From positions 1 to 24,106 of the forward strand of contig JBKDZN010000113.1 in assembly GCA_047971245.1 (NCBI GenBank): DNA of 24,106 nucleotides. The letters are read 5' to 3'. Positions 15,397 to 22,980 of the stretch are shown piece after piece; the first letter of the stretch is position 1, and each line of letters opens with the position of its first letter. The notes beneath the pieces were generated by a model. That model searched no databases, had not been told where the DNA came from, and worked only from the letters and a program-made list of their open reading frames with translations. The DNA comes from CADEDH01 sp047971245. GTDB taxonomy: Bacteria; Actinomycetota; Acidimicrobiia; Acidimicrobiales; SZUA-35. The translations under genes were made by a program, and so were the position numbers.

Positions 15397-16564
15397 TGGG
15401 GGCACTCCTGGCCGATCGCTTGAGATTCAACGCCGGCGCCTCCACCAGGTACCACGACAGGGTGCCGAGCAGCACGGCGGCCGCGATGGTGATCAACCCC
15501 GCAGCGGCGCCGGTGGCCAACGCCCACTGGACGATGACGTTGATGACGAGGCCATGCCACAGGTAGACGCCGTACGAGATGTCGATTGGCGGCCGGAGCC
15601 GGCGAATGACGGCGTTACCGCTGAACGCCAGCGCGAACGCGGGGCCCAGGAGCAGCAGGTTGGCCACCCCGAGGGCGGCCATCGGCGCCGAACCGCCCCC
15701 GGCCTCGTAGCGCCAGTACACCAGCCCTCGCGCCGCCAGGAACACCACCAACCACCATCCGGTCCGGTTGCGGAATGCGGCCAGCACCGTTTCCTGGTGC
15801 CGCCGCATCAGTGCTCCGGCCACGAACAACCACAGGTAGGGAGCCGGGGAGTTGACGACCAGCCGCCCGAGGAGGGGCAGTCCGTCCTCGACCGCTGGGT
15901 CACCCCATCCGGCCTGGATGACGAAACTGGCCGCCGCAACCAGGAGGAGCAGCACATCGAGCCGGCGAGCGGTGCGTACCAGGCGGCGGCCGCCGAGCAG
16001 CAGGATGGGCAGGGCGATGTAGAAGCCGACCTCCACCCGAATGGTCCACAGCGACATGTTGGGGGTGTCGGGCGCACCGAGTCCGAACGTGTCGATCGGG
16101 CTCGGCGCCCAGGTCTGGCCGATCGTCAGCTGGGCCAGCACGAAGGCCACCAACCGGTCCGGCGGTAGGCGGAACAGCAGACCGGCCGCGGCCAGCACGG
16201 CCATGGTGACCAGGACGCACACCCACAAGGCCGGGAACAGGCGGAGGACCCGGTTGCGCGTGTAGTCCCGCAGATCGGGGCGACGTTCCAAGGAACCGGT
16301 GAGCAGCCAGCCGCTGAGAGCGAAGAACACCGGCACCCCGGGGAACCAGCGGAGCACGACATACGCCGGGGCCAGCCAGGACGGCACGGTGATGTCGAGG
16401 AACTCGACACTGTGGCCGATCACCACCTCCAGGGCCGCGATCAGGCGGATCAGATCGAAGTTGTTGAGCCGGTGCGCGGCCGGCATGGCGTACCTCGGAC
16501 GCGGGTCCCGATCCGGCGGGGTTGCGACCGTGGGCGAAGCGGTGCGTTCAGCAGAAGAGGTCAT
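15380..16564 (-). CDS. Membrane acyltransferase (acyltransferase 3 / OafA type)
   Basis: This 394-residue protein has about ten hydrophobic segments. The N-terminal HRLNNFDLIRLIAALEVVIGHS, with the conserved Arg and the His of the active-site region, and FFALSGWLL are signatures of the acyltransferase 3 family. These enzymes move acetyl or other acyl groups onto cell-surface sugars or lipids across the membrane. The substrate is unknown and no glycan cluster surrounds the gene. The C-terminal SWYLVEAPALNLKR segment is typical (W-x-x-V-E-x-P). The start is uncertain: ATG 16564 is chosen, with an in-frame TTG at 16570 as alternative and no good ribosome binding site for either. The stop codon lies in the loop of a strong hairpin. 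Confidence 0.92.
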   Translation of the reverse strand: MTSSAERTASPTVATPPDRDPRPRYAMPAAHRLNNFDLIRLIAALEVVIGHSVEFLDITVPSWLAPAYVVLRWFPGVPVFFALSGWLLTGSLERRPDLRDYTRNRVLRLFPALWVCVLVTMAVLAAAGLLFRLPPDRLVAFVLAQLTIGQTWAPSPIDTFGLGAPDTPNMSLWTIRVEVGFYIALPILLLGGRRLVRTARRLDVLLLLVAAASFVIQAGWGDPAVEDGLPLLGRLVVNSPAPYLWLFVAGALMRRHQETVLAAFRNRTGWWLVVFLAARGLVYWRYEAGGGSAPMAALGVANLLLLGPAFALAFSGNAVIRRLRPPIDISYGVYLWHGLVINVIVQWALATGAAAGLITIAAAVLLGTLSWYLVEAPALNLKRSARSAPTPRAS

Positions 16565-16785
16565 CGACAATGGGCGCGTCGCATCACCAGGCTGCTCGGT
16601 CCCTCACCGTGCGTACACCTCACGCCGCGCGTCAGGGGCAACCTAGGCGCCCCTCCGTTTCCCGCGACCCGGATAGGCGGGATTACCCGATGGCCCATCC
16701 CCTGTTCAGGTTACCCCAAGCCAGGGGCACGATCGTTCGCACGCACGATCCCACAACACTGATTCGCCTCGGACATCATGGCCCC

Positions 16786-17406
16786 ATGGATGCAGCCGAT
16801 TGGGACGACCGATACCGGACCTCGGAGCTCGTGTGGTCAGCGGGTCCGAACCAGTTCGTGGAGGCGTTGGCTTCGGCGTGGCCGCCGGGGCGGGCCATCG
16901 ATGTGGCCTGCGGTGAGGGCAGGAACGCGATCTGGCTGGCCGAACACGGCTGGGACGCCGTCGGCGTCGACTTCTCCGCCGTCGCCATCGACAAGGCTCG
17001 CCGAGCGGCCGACGAACGGGGCGTCACCGTCTCGTTCGAGGTGGTCGACGTCGCCTCGTTCGGGGCCGATCCGATCCCCGACCAACCGCGGTTCGATCTG
17101 GTGCTCGTCGCCTACCTGCAACTCCCGTCCGGTCAGCTCGACCCGGTACTGTCCGCCGTGGCCGGCATGGTCGCCCCGGGAGGTCATCTGCTGGTCGTCG
17201 GCCACCATGTCGACAACCTCGAACGGGGCTACGGCGGCCCGTCGAGCCGGGACGTGCTGCATGATCCCGTTCGCCTGGCCCGCACGGCCGAGGCGGCCGG
17301 CCTGGTGGTGACCACGGCCGACGACGTGCTCCGTACCGTCATGACCCCCAACGGGCCGAGGGACGCCGTCGATGCCCTGGTCGTGGCCAGGCGGGATCCA
17401 CGGTGA
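16786..17406 (+). CDS. Class I SAM-dependent methyltransferase
   Basis: This 206-residue protein has the opening MDAADWDDRYRTSELVWSAG, followed by motif I AIDVACGEGRNAIWLA, the acidic end of strand 2 (VGVDFS), and motif II/III (FDLVLVAYLQLP, LVAPGG-type loop as MVAPGGHLLVVGHH). The pattern resembles TehB-like small-molecule methyltransferases that transfer a methyl group from S-adenosylmethionine, but the substrate is not predictable. The ATG at 16786 is chosen because homology begins at once; the in-frame extension upstream looks non-coding. No ribosome binding site is present. CATCAT lies 6 bases before the ATG and might be a weak -10 for a leaderless message. It converges with the GntR gene with 31 bases between stops. 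Confidence 0.93.
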   Translation: MDAADWDDRYRTSELVWSAGPNQFVEALASAWPPGRAIDVACGEGRNAIWLAEHGWDAVGVDFSAVAIDKARRAADERGVTVSFEVVDVASFGADPIPDQPRFDLVLVAYLQLPSGQLDPVLSAVAGMVAPGGHLLVVGHHVDNLERGYGGPSSRDVLHDPVRLARTAEAAGLVVTTADDVLRTVMTPNGPRDAVDALVVARRDPR

Positions 17407-17437
17407 CCGGACCGGGGTGGCGGGCCGGACCGACCCG

Positions 17438-18235
17438 TCAGGCCGGCTCGTCGGCCGGGCGCATCGGGACGGGACGGCTGTCGGTGTTGCCGGTCAGGGT
17501 CGCTTCGTAGCTGCCCGAACTCGACCAGTTGGCCACGAAGGCGTAACGGTCGCCCCGCACCACCGTCTCACGGAACTCGACCATCCAGTCCGATTCGCAC
17601 GCCCACCGGAAGATCCGGAACACAGGCTGTCGGGCACCGAGGCCGAGGAGTTCACGTTCCTCCTGAGAGGGCAGTTCCGTTCCGATCCGTTCGGTGCCTC
17701 CGGTGAGCCGCACCCCGCAGCGGGCCTGGAGCTCGTCATAGAGCGCCGTGCGGCTGAAGTCGACACCGAGCAAGGGGCGAGCCACGTCGGCCGGCATCCA
17801 CGAGGTGTCGTGGGCGAGCACCGCTCCCCCGGCCAGCCGTAGGCGCTCGAGGCGCACGAACCGGGTGTTCGGATCCAGTTCGAACCGTTCCGCCACCTCG
17901 GCGTCAACCTGCTCGGACAGGTCGAGCACCTCGCTGCGCTGCTCGATCCCCTGGGCCTCGATCTCACGGAAAAGGCTGTAGATGGCGCCGGTCGCCTGCT
18001 CGATGGACGGGGCCCGCACGAAGGTGCCCCGCCCCCGTTCCCGGCTGACCACGCCCTCGTCCTGGAGGCGTCGGACCGCCTCGCGGGCGGTGTGCCGGGA
18101 GACGCCGTAATAGGAGGTGAGTTCGATGTCGGTGGGGAACTCGTCGACCAGTTCTCCGGCATCGAGACGACGGCGGAGATCGTCGAGAACCTGGGCCCAC
18201 AAGGGCATCGGGCTCGTTCGGTCGACCTGGGCCAT
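17438..18235 (-). CDS. GntR-family regulator with UTRA domain (HutC subfamily)
   Basis: This 265-residue protein has an N-terminal winged helix-turn-helix (about 8-72: PLWAQVLDDLRRRLDAGEL, TDIELTSYYGVSRHTAREAVRRLQDEGVV, GRGTFV) and a C-terminal UTRA effector domain (about 95-245: FVRLERLRLAGGAVLAHDTSW, VFRIFRWACESDWMVEFRETVVRGDRYAF). Such proteins repress genes until a small effector binds the UTRA pocket; the effector here is unknown. The target could be its own promoter or the divergent HAD-VOC gene. TAAGGT ends 9 bases before the ATG at 18235, giving a very short leader at most. I see no clear GT-N-TA-N-AC-type operator in the divergent region. Confidence 0.93.
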   Translation of the reverse strand: MAQVDRTSPMPLWAQVLDDLRRRLDAGELVDEFPTDIELTSYYGVSRHTAREAVRRLQDEGVVSRERGRGTFVRAPSIEQATGAIYSLFREIEAQGIEQRSEVLDLSEQVDAEVAERFELDPNTRFVRLERLRLAGGAVLAHDTSWMPADVARPLLGVDFSRTALYDELQARCGVRLTGGTERIGTELPSQEERELLGLGARQPVFRIFRWACESDWMVEFRETVVRGDRYAFVANWSSSGSYEATLTGNTDSRPVPMRPADEPA

Positions 18236-18399
18236 CGTCTCAGCACCTTACCGACCCGAGAATAGATCTGTGGGAACGAATCAGGGCCGGCAATGGGATC
18301 GAAATACGTGACCGTCGGGTCGGCCTGGGGCCGGATCGGTTTGCGCTCGAACCGTTCGCCGGTCGACGCTCGCCGCCAGTCCCAGGGGAAGCGTCCCTT

Positions 18400-18405
18400 T
18401 ACCCT
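18400..18405 (+). promoter_or_regulatory. Candidate -10 element of the HAD-VOC gene (leaderless)
   Basis: TACCCT is followed by 6 bases and then the ATG at 18412, the geometry expected for a leaderless transcript. An AGGGGAAG stretch exists further upstream but is about 20 bases from the ATG, too far to serve as its ribosome binding site. Confidence 0.35.
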
Positions 18406-18411
18406 GTGGGA

Positions 18412-19512
18412 ATGACCGATGCCGTGATCTTCGACATGGACGGACTGCTCACCGAATCCGAGAGCCGATGGAGGCAGGCCGAGCAGGAGGCCTGCAACCG
18501 ACTCGGCCTACCCATGGGCGAAGCCGACTTCATCGCCACCATGGGGATGCGGATGCGGGAGGTGGCCCGGCATTGGTTCTCCGCCCATCCCTGGACGGGC
18601 CCCGACCCCGACACGGTGGCCGAACAGGTGGTCGACCGGGTGATCGAGTTGTGCGCCGATGCCGTGCCGTTGCCCGGTGTCCTGAGCACGATCGACTGGT
18701 TCGCGACGGCCGGTCATCCACTCGCCCTGTGCTCCTCGTCCGATCACCGGTTGATCGACGCCGTCCTCGAGGCTTTGGGCCTCACCGACCGGTTCGTCGT
18801 GGTCCACTCCGCCGCCGATGACGAACACGGCAAACCACACCCCGAGCCCTATCTGGCCACCGCGGCCGAGCTCGGGGTGCATCCCCGCCGCTGCCTGGTG
18901 TTCGAGGACTCCGTGGCCGGATGTGTGGCCGCCAAGGCGGCCGGGATGCGGGTGGTGGCCGTCCCCGCGCCCGAGGAGCGGGGCAGCGCCCGGTTCGGTT
19001 TCGCCGATCTGGTCGTCGAATCACTCGAACAGTTCGAGCCCGAGATCCTGGCCGCCCTGGGCGCCGGAGCGACCCCGCCGACCCTGTCGCGCCCCCGGTT
19101 CCACCTGGCCATCCCCGTGGATGATCTGGACGCGGCCCGAGCCTTCTACGGCGGTGTCCTGGGAGCCGGGGAGGGTCGCAGCACCGAGGAGTGGGTCGAC
19201 TTCGACCTGTGGGGTCACCAACTCGTCACCCACCGGACCGACCGGCGCGCAGACCCATCGGATGCGGTGGGCCAGGTCGACGGCGAGCGGGTACCGATCC
19301 CCCACTTCGGCGTCATTCTGCCGCTGGGCGCGTGGCGGGACACCGTGAACCGGCTCGATGCCGCCGGGGTCCCGTTCCCCGCCCCTCCGGCGGTTCGCTT
19401 CGCCGGACGGCCGGGTGAGCAGCACAGCTGCTTCGTGTTCGACCCGGCGGGTAACGCGATCGAGCTGAAGGCGTTCGCCGACGACCGGGCGGTGTTCACC
19501 CTTCAGGTATAG
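18412..19512 (+). CDS. HAD phosphatase fused to a glyoxalase/VOC domain
   Basis: This 366-residue protein has two domains. Residues 1 to about 215 are an HxpB-like HAD phosphatase: nucleophile Asp8 in FDMDGLL, motif II around LCSSSDHRL, motif III GKPHPEPYL and motif IV CLVFEDSVAGCVAAKAAGM. E. coli relatives remove phosphate from hexose phosphates such as 2-deoxyglucose-6-phosphate. Residues about 228-366 form a VOC (glyoxalase/bleomycin-resistance) module: FHLAIPVDDLDAARAFY with His231 and the closing FDPAGNAIELKAF with Glu351, both likely metal ligands. The junction at 215-228 is short. The two parts may act on successive intermediates or repair a sugar-phosphate by-product; this is inference. 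ATG 18412 is preferred over an in-frame GTG at 18406. Divergent from the GntR gene. Confidence 0.9.
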   Translation: MTDAVIFDMDGLLTESESRWRQAEQEACNRLGLPMGEADFIATMGMRMREVARHWFSAHPWTGPDPDTVAEQVVDRVIELCADAVPLPGVLSTIDWFATAGHPLALCSSSDHRLIDAVLEALGLTDRFVVVHSAADDEHGKPHPEPYLATAAELGVHPRRCLVFEDSVAGCVAAKAAGMRVVAVPAPEERGSARFGFADLVVESLEQFEPEILAALGAGATPPTLSRPRFHLAIPVDDLDAARAFYGGVLGAGEGRSTEEWVDFDLWGHQLVTHRTDRRADPSDAVGQVDGERVPIPHFGVILPLGAWRDTVNRLDAAGVPFPAPPAVRFAGRPGEQHSCFVFDPAGNAIELKAFADDRAVFTLQV

Positions 19513-19599
19513 ACGCGCCCGGATCCACGCTCGTTGACGACCGGACCGGAGCAGCCGGGCCTCGCCGTCGGCATCGGCCGGCGCTCGTTTCGGCCTCGA

Positions 19600-20190
19600 T
19601 CAACGCTGATAGAAGGCCAGGAAACGATCGACCACATCGTCAGCGAAATCGACGATCGCGGCCACGTCATCGTGGAAGGCGGCGAACATCAACGGCCCGA
19701 CGATGAGGGCGATCACCCGTTCGGGTTCCAGATCGGCCGGCACCAGACCTTCGGCCACACCGACATCGATGATGGACCGCAGCTGATCCACCCGGTCCCT
19801 TTTGCTGGCGTCGGCCAGCCCGGCCAACTCCGGCTCCTGCAGACGCAGGACGAACAGTGACGGGAGGATACGAGCCCACTCCGGGTCGGCCAGGGTGGCC
19901 GCGGCCTGGCGGGTGACCGAACGCAGCGCGGCCTCGAATCCGGCCGCGAGATCCGGGGTGTCCACCGGCGGCATACGACTTCGGAGGACGTCGACGAGGA
20001 GCTCGGCCCGAGATCCCCAGTGCCGATACATGGTGGACTTGGCCACGCCGGACCGGTCGGAGACCGAGTCGACCGTGACGTGACGGGGTCCTCCCTCCAC
20101 CAGCAGCTCGGCGGCGGCGTCGAGCACCCGGGCCCGACTTCGGGCGACTCGGGGGTCCATCCGGTCCGGTTCGGATGCGGTGGCAGCCAT
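19600..20190 (-). CDS. TetR-family transcriptional regulator
   Basis: This 196-residue regulator has an N-terminal TetR helix-turn-helix (about 17-63: RVLDAAAELLVEGG, VTVDSVSDRSGVAKSTMYRHWGSRAELL) and a helical ligand-binding C-terminal domain (RVDQLRSIIDVGVAEGLVPADL, ALIVGPLMFAAFHDDV) of the kind found next to exporters. It most likely represses the divergent MFS exporter and itself, and is released by an exported drug or metabolite. The start at ATG 20190 is chosen because TATGAT ends 7 bases upstream. Earlier in-frame ATGs at 20199 and 20202 would lie inside that -10 box. A palindrome at 20228-20245 is the probable operator. Confidence 0.92.
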   Translation of the reverse strand: MAATASEPDRMDPRVARSRARVLDAAAELLVEGGPRHVTVDSVSDRSGVAKSTMYRHWGSRAELLVDVLRSRMPPVDTPDLAAGFEAALRSVTRQAAATLADPEWARILPSLFVLRLQEPELAGLADASKRDRVDQLRSIIDVGVAEGLVPADLEPERVIALIVGPLMFAAFHDDVAAIVDFADDVVDRFLAFYQR

Positions 20191-20197
20191 GACCAAC

Positions 20198-20203
20198 ATC
20201 ATA
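20198..20203 (-). promoter_or_regulatory. Candidate -10 element of the TetR gene (leaderless)
   Basis: TATGAT on the minus strand, one base from the TATAAT consensus, ends 7 bases before the ATG at 20190. This predicts transcription starting at the start codon. The -35 region is poor. Confidence 0.45.
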
Positions 20204-20227
20204 CTTCACTACAAGACCGTTTCGTAC

Positions 20228-20245
20228 CGATACTGGTTAGTATCG
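20228..20245. promoter_or_regulatory. Palindromic operator between tetR-type gene and MFS gene
   Basis: CGATAC (20228-20233) and GTATCG (20240-20245) are perfect 6-base arms around TGGTTA. The site lies in the divergent intergenic region, 25 bases upstream of the TetR -10 box. It contains GATACT, a possible -10 of the exporter gene, with TTCACT 18 bases upstream. A TetR dimer bound here could block both promoters. Confidence 0.6.
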
Positions 20246-20339
20246 AAGCCGAGGTGCGGTGTGAGATCGGTCACGAACCCGCCGAAACCCGGAGCCTCGA
20301 CGCACCACCGGCAGCCAATCCCCCTCCCCGGAGTAGTCC

Positions 20340-21965
20340 ATGTCCGTAGAATCCCCTCCACCCGGCGGCGCCGGGCCCAGCCTCCACGAGACCGACACGG
20401 CGCTCGCGCTCGACAAGACGAGTCAGCGCAACATCCTGATCGCCATGATCACCGCCCTGGTGGCGGTCATTGCCTCGGTGTCGGGGTTGAACGTGGCCCA
20501 GCAGCAGCTGGCCATCGATCTCGGTGCCTCCCAGGGCGGCGTCCTGTGGATCATCAACGCCTACACCCTGGCCCTCGCCGCCCTCCTGCTCCCGGTGGGC
20601 GCCGTCGGCGACCGCTGGGGTCGTAAGCCGGTCCTGCTGACCGGCTTGGGCGTGTTCGCCCTCGCCAGCCTGGGCGCCGGCCTGGCCACCTCGGTGCCGA
20701 TGATGATCGGCGCCCGGGTCCTGGCCGGGGTCGGTGCCGCCATGATCATGCCCGTGACCCTGTCGGTGGTCACCTCCAGCTTCCCGGCCGAGGACCGGGC
20801 CAACGCCATCGGCATCTGGGCCGCCTTCGCCGGCAGCGGCGGCCTGATCGGGCTGTTCGTCTCCTCGTTCATGGTCGACGTGTTGACTTGGCGCTGGCTG
20901 TTCGTCCTGCCCATCGCCCTGGTTGCCGTGTCCATGGTGATGACCCTGGCCACGGTGCCCAACTCCCGGGAACACAAGGAGCACCCCTTCGACCTCGGCG
21001 GGTCGGTCCTGTCGGCGCTGGCCATCGGCGGTCTGGTGCTGGGCATCCACGAGGGCCCGGAACGGGGCTGGACCGATGGCCTGACCGTGGCCGGTCTGGT
21101 GGTCGGCGTGGTCGGACTGCTCGCCTTCATCGCCTGGGAACGGCACCACGCCGACCCCCTGCTCGACATCTCCGCCTTCACCAACCGGGGCCTGGCGTCG
21201 GGCTCCCTCACCCTCGTCATCGTCTTCGCGGTGATGTTCGGTATCTTCCTCGTCCTGTTCCCGTTCTTCCAGGCCGTGGTGGGATGGTCGGCCCTGCGGT
21301 CCGCCGCGGCCATGCTCCCGATGGCGGCCCTGATGATGCCGATGTCGACCATGGCGCCCCGGATCGCCGCCCGGATCGGGACCCGACTCACGATGATGAT
21401 CGGCGTGGCCACCTTCATGACCGGCCTCGCGACCCTGGCCCTGCGGGCTTCGGTGGAGGGCGGGTACTTCTCGGTGCTGCCCGGCCTGCTCATCATCGGC
21501 CTGGGTATGGGCCTCACCATGACGCCGGCGACGGCGGCCATCACCGAGACCCTTCCGGAGGACAAGCAGGGCGTGGCCTCGGCGTTGAACGACACGTCCC
21601 GGGAGCTCGGCGGCGCGATCGGCGTGGCCCTGCTCGGTTCGGTGCTCAGCTCCGGCTACCGGGAGGCCATCGCCCCCGCCCTGGTCGGGTTGCCGCCCCA
21701 ACTTGCGGCGCCGGCCGGGGAGGGCATTGGCAGTGCGTTCGGTGTGGCCGCCCAAGCCGGTGAGCAGGCCCCGCTCATCATCGACGCGGCCAAGCACGCG
21801 TTCGTCGACGCCTGGGTGGGTTCGATGTGGGTCGGTGTGGCCCTCGCCGGCGTCGCCCTCCTCTACCTCGCCGTGCTGGGGCCACGCCGGGCCACCACCG
21901 GCCGCGACGACGCCGCGGTGCCGGCCGACGGCCCCACCGACCTGGCGCCCACGCCCGGCGGCTGA
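20340..21965 (+). CDS. MFS multidrug exporter, DHA2 family (EmrB/QacA type)
   Basis: This 541-residue transporter has about 14 membrane helices, the number typical of the DHA2 (14-TMS) drug:H+ antiporters. GAVGDRWGRKPVLLTG is motif A between helices 2 and 3. The segment after helix 4 (ALAAGVGAAMIMPVTLS-like, as VLAGVGAAMIMPVTLSVV) and the helix 5 region (FAGSGGLIGLF) follow the usual order. The ATG at 20340 has GGAG 7 bases upstream. Regulation is probably by the divergent TetR protein acting at the palindrome. Family members pump out antibiotics, dyes or endogenous metabolites; the substrate here is unknown. The C-terminal 35 residues are polar and probably cytoplasmic. Tandem hairpins follow the stop. 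Confidence 0.95.
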   Translation: MSVESPPPGGAGPSLHETDTALALDKTSQRNILIAMITALVAVIASVSGLNVAQQQLAIDLGASQGGVLWIINAYTLALAALLLPVGAVGDRWGRKPVLLTGLGVFALASLGAGLATSVPMMIGARVLAGVGAAMIMPVTLSVVTSSFPAEDRANAIGIWAAFAGSGGLIGLFVSSFMVDVLTWRWLFVLPIALVAVSMVMTLATVPNSREHKEHPFDLGGSVLSALAIGGLVLGIHEGPERGWTDGLTVAGLVVGVVGLLAFIAWERHHADPLLDISAFTNRGLASGSLTLVIVFAVMFGIFLVLFPFFQAVVGWSALRSAAAMLPMAALMMPMSTMAPRIAARIGTRLTMMIGVATFMTGLATLALRASVEGGYFSVLPGLLIIGLGMGLTMTPATAAITETLPEDKQGVASALNDTSRELGGAIGVALLGSVLSSGYREAIAPALVGLPPQLAAPAGEGIGSAFGVAAQAGEQAPLIIDAAKHAFVDAWVGSMWVGVALAGVALLYLAVLGPRRATTGRDDAAVPADGPTDLAPTPGG

Positions 21966-21998
21966 GCGTCAACCGGGGAACGCCGGCTCCGCCGGTTT

Positions 21999-22036
21999 CG
22001 GGCCGTCGGCACGGCCCGGACCGGCGGTTTCGCCGT
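21999..22036 (+). terminator. Tandem GC hairpins after the MFS gene
   Basis: CGGGCCGT (21999-22006) and ACGGCCCG (22011-22018) form a perfect 8-pair stem with a CGGC tetraloop. A second small stem, CGGCG-GTTT-CGCCG, follows within about 5 bases and is trailed by TTTC. The T-tract is weak, as is common for actinobacterial terminators. It would separate the exporter from the STAS operon. Confidence 0.5.
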
Positions 22037-22121
22037 TTCGGGGTCGTATTCGTTGGGCTTCGGGGACTCTTGGGAGCAGCTTGAGGTAGGCCGGAACGGC
22101 GGTTGAACACCGGGGACTTTC

Positions 22122-22490
22122 ATGATCCCCATGACCGTCGTCGCCATCCAGCCCAACGCCGCCAGCCACACCTCGTCCCCCGGCACCGGGTGGACGGCTC
22201 CCGTCATCCCCCTGCATCCCACCGGCACCGTCCCGATCGCCCGTTATGTCGCCCCGGTCCGCTTCGACGTCCACGCCCTCGCCGCCTTCGATGCCTGGGC
22301 GACCGATCAGCTTGCCGCCGGACACGATCTCGTGGTCGACCTCCACAGGGTCGAGTTCATCGACCTCCGCGCCGTCGCCTCGATCCGCGACCTGACCGAC
22401 CGGGCCGCTGCCCGTGGCCGGTCGGCCATGACCCAGGATCACTCCCCCGCCGCCCACCTCACCTTCGAGCTCATGGACCGGGTGGCCTGA
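22122..22490 (+). CDS. STAS-domain protein (anti-anti-sigma-like)
   Basis: This 122-residue protein has a STAS fold at about 33-120, with the central strand and helix DLVVDLHRVEFIDLRAVASIRDLTDRAAARG. STAS proteins such as SpoIIAA bind kinase anti-sigma factors and are switched off by phosphorylation of a Ser in a D-S-x-G motif. Here that segment is D81-L-R-A, with no acceptor Ser or Thr at the usual place, so it may bind constitutively or serve another role. The ATG at 22122 follows GGGGA at 5 bases. An in-frame ATG at 22131 is an alternative. Its stop is one base before the start of the next STAS gene, indicating an operon. Confidence 0.75.
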   Translation: MIPMTVVAIQPNAASHTSSPGTGWTAPVIPLHPTGTVPIARYVAPVRFDVHALAAFDAWATDQLAAGHDLVVDLHRVEFIDLRAVASIRDLTDRAAARGRSAMTQDHSPAAHLTFELMDRVA

Positions 22491-22491
22491 C

Positions 22492-22980
22492 ATGGGCGTC
22501 GGTGAGCTCCCGTCCCCGCCGGCCGGCGGCCCGGTCCCGGCGACCGCCATCCAGGACCACGGTCGGTTCCCGACCGTGACCGTGGTGCGTCGCATCGAGG
22601 ACGTCGACGACGACCTCCACCTTTCGGTGGTCTGTGACGCCGAGGGCGACACCGTCGGGGTGCGTGGGGAGCTCACCGTGGCCACGGCCGGGCGGCTCCG
22701 GCTGCTGAAACTGCGTCGGGACCCCACCGGGACCCGACCGGTCCGGATCGACCTGGCCGGTGTGAGCGCGCTCGACGCCGCCGGGGTGGCCGCGGTGACG
22801 GCGTTTGCCCGCCAACCGATGCTGGCCGGGCGGCCATTGACGGTCATCAAGCCGGTGAAGCCGGGCCCGGCGGGGATGGTCGCCATGACCGGGGTCATCG
22901 ACCTGCTCCACACGGTCCCGTCGGACCCCCAGGACCGTGGACCCGACCGGCCGCGAGACCGACGACGAGACCAACGATGA
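22492..22980 (+). CDS. Second STAS-domain protein
   Basis: This 162-residue protein has an N-terminal polar region (about 1-38) and a STAS-like domain (about 45-142: LHLSVVCDAEGDTVGVRGELTVATAGRL, VRIDLAGVSALDAAGVAAVTAFAR, GRPLTVIKP). The helix start reads D95-A-A-G where anti-anti-sigma factors have D-S-x-G, so the phosphorylatable Ser is replaced by Ala. The last 20 residues are rich in Arg, Asp and Pro. The start is one base after the previous stop, and its stop overlaps the flippase start (ATGA). The three genes are therefore co-transcribed and probably coupled. No anti-sigma kinase or sigma factor of the SigB/SigF type is seen in the window. Confidence 0.75.
   Translation: MGVGELPSPPAGGPVPATAIQDHGRFPTVTVVRRIEDVDDDLHLSVVCDAEGDTVGVRGELTVATAGRLRLLKLRRDPTGTRPVRIDLAGVSALDAAGVAAVTAFARQPMLAGRPLTVIKPVKPGPAGMVAMTGVIDLLHTVPSDPQDRGPDRPRDRRRDQR

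Noticed and set aside
14981..16168. 395-codon plus-strand open frame across the gap and the acyltransferase
   Set aside because: It has no domain and is opposite a clear membrane acyltransferase; the open frame is a GC effect.
20271..21797. 508-codon minus-strand open frame opposite the MFS exporter
   Set aside because: Composition (Gly, His, Gln, Arg) is that of an antisense shadow of a GC-rich membrane protein gene.
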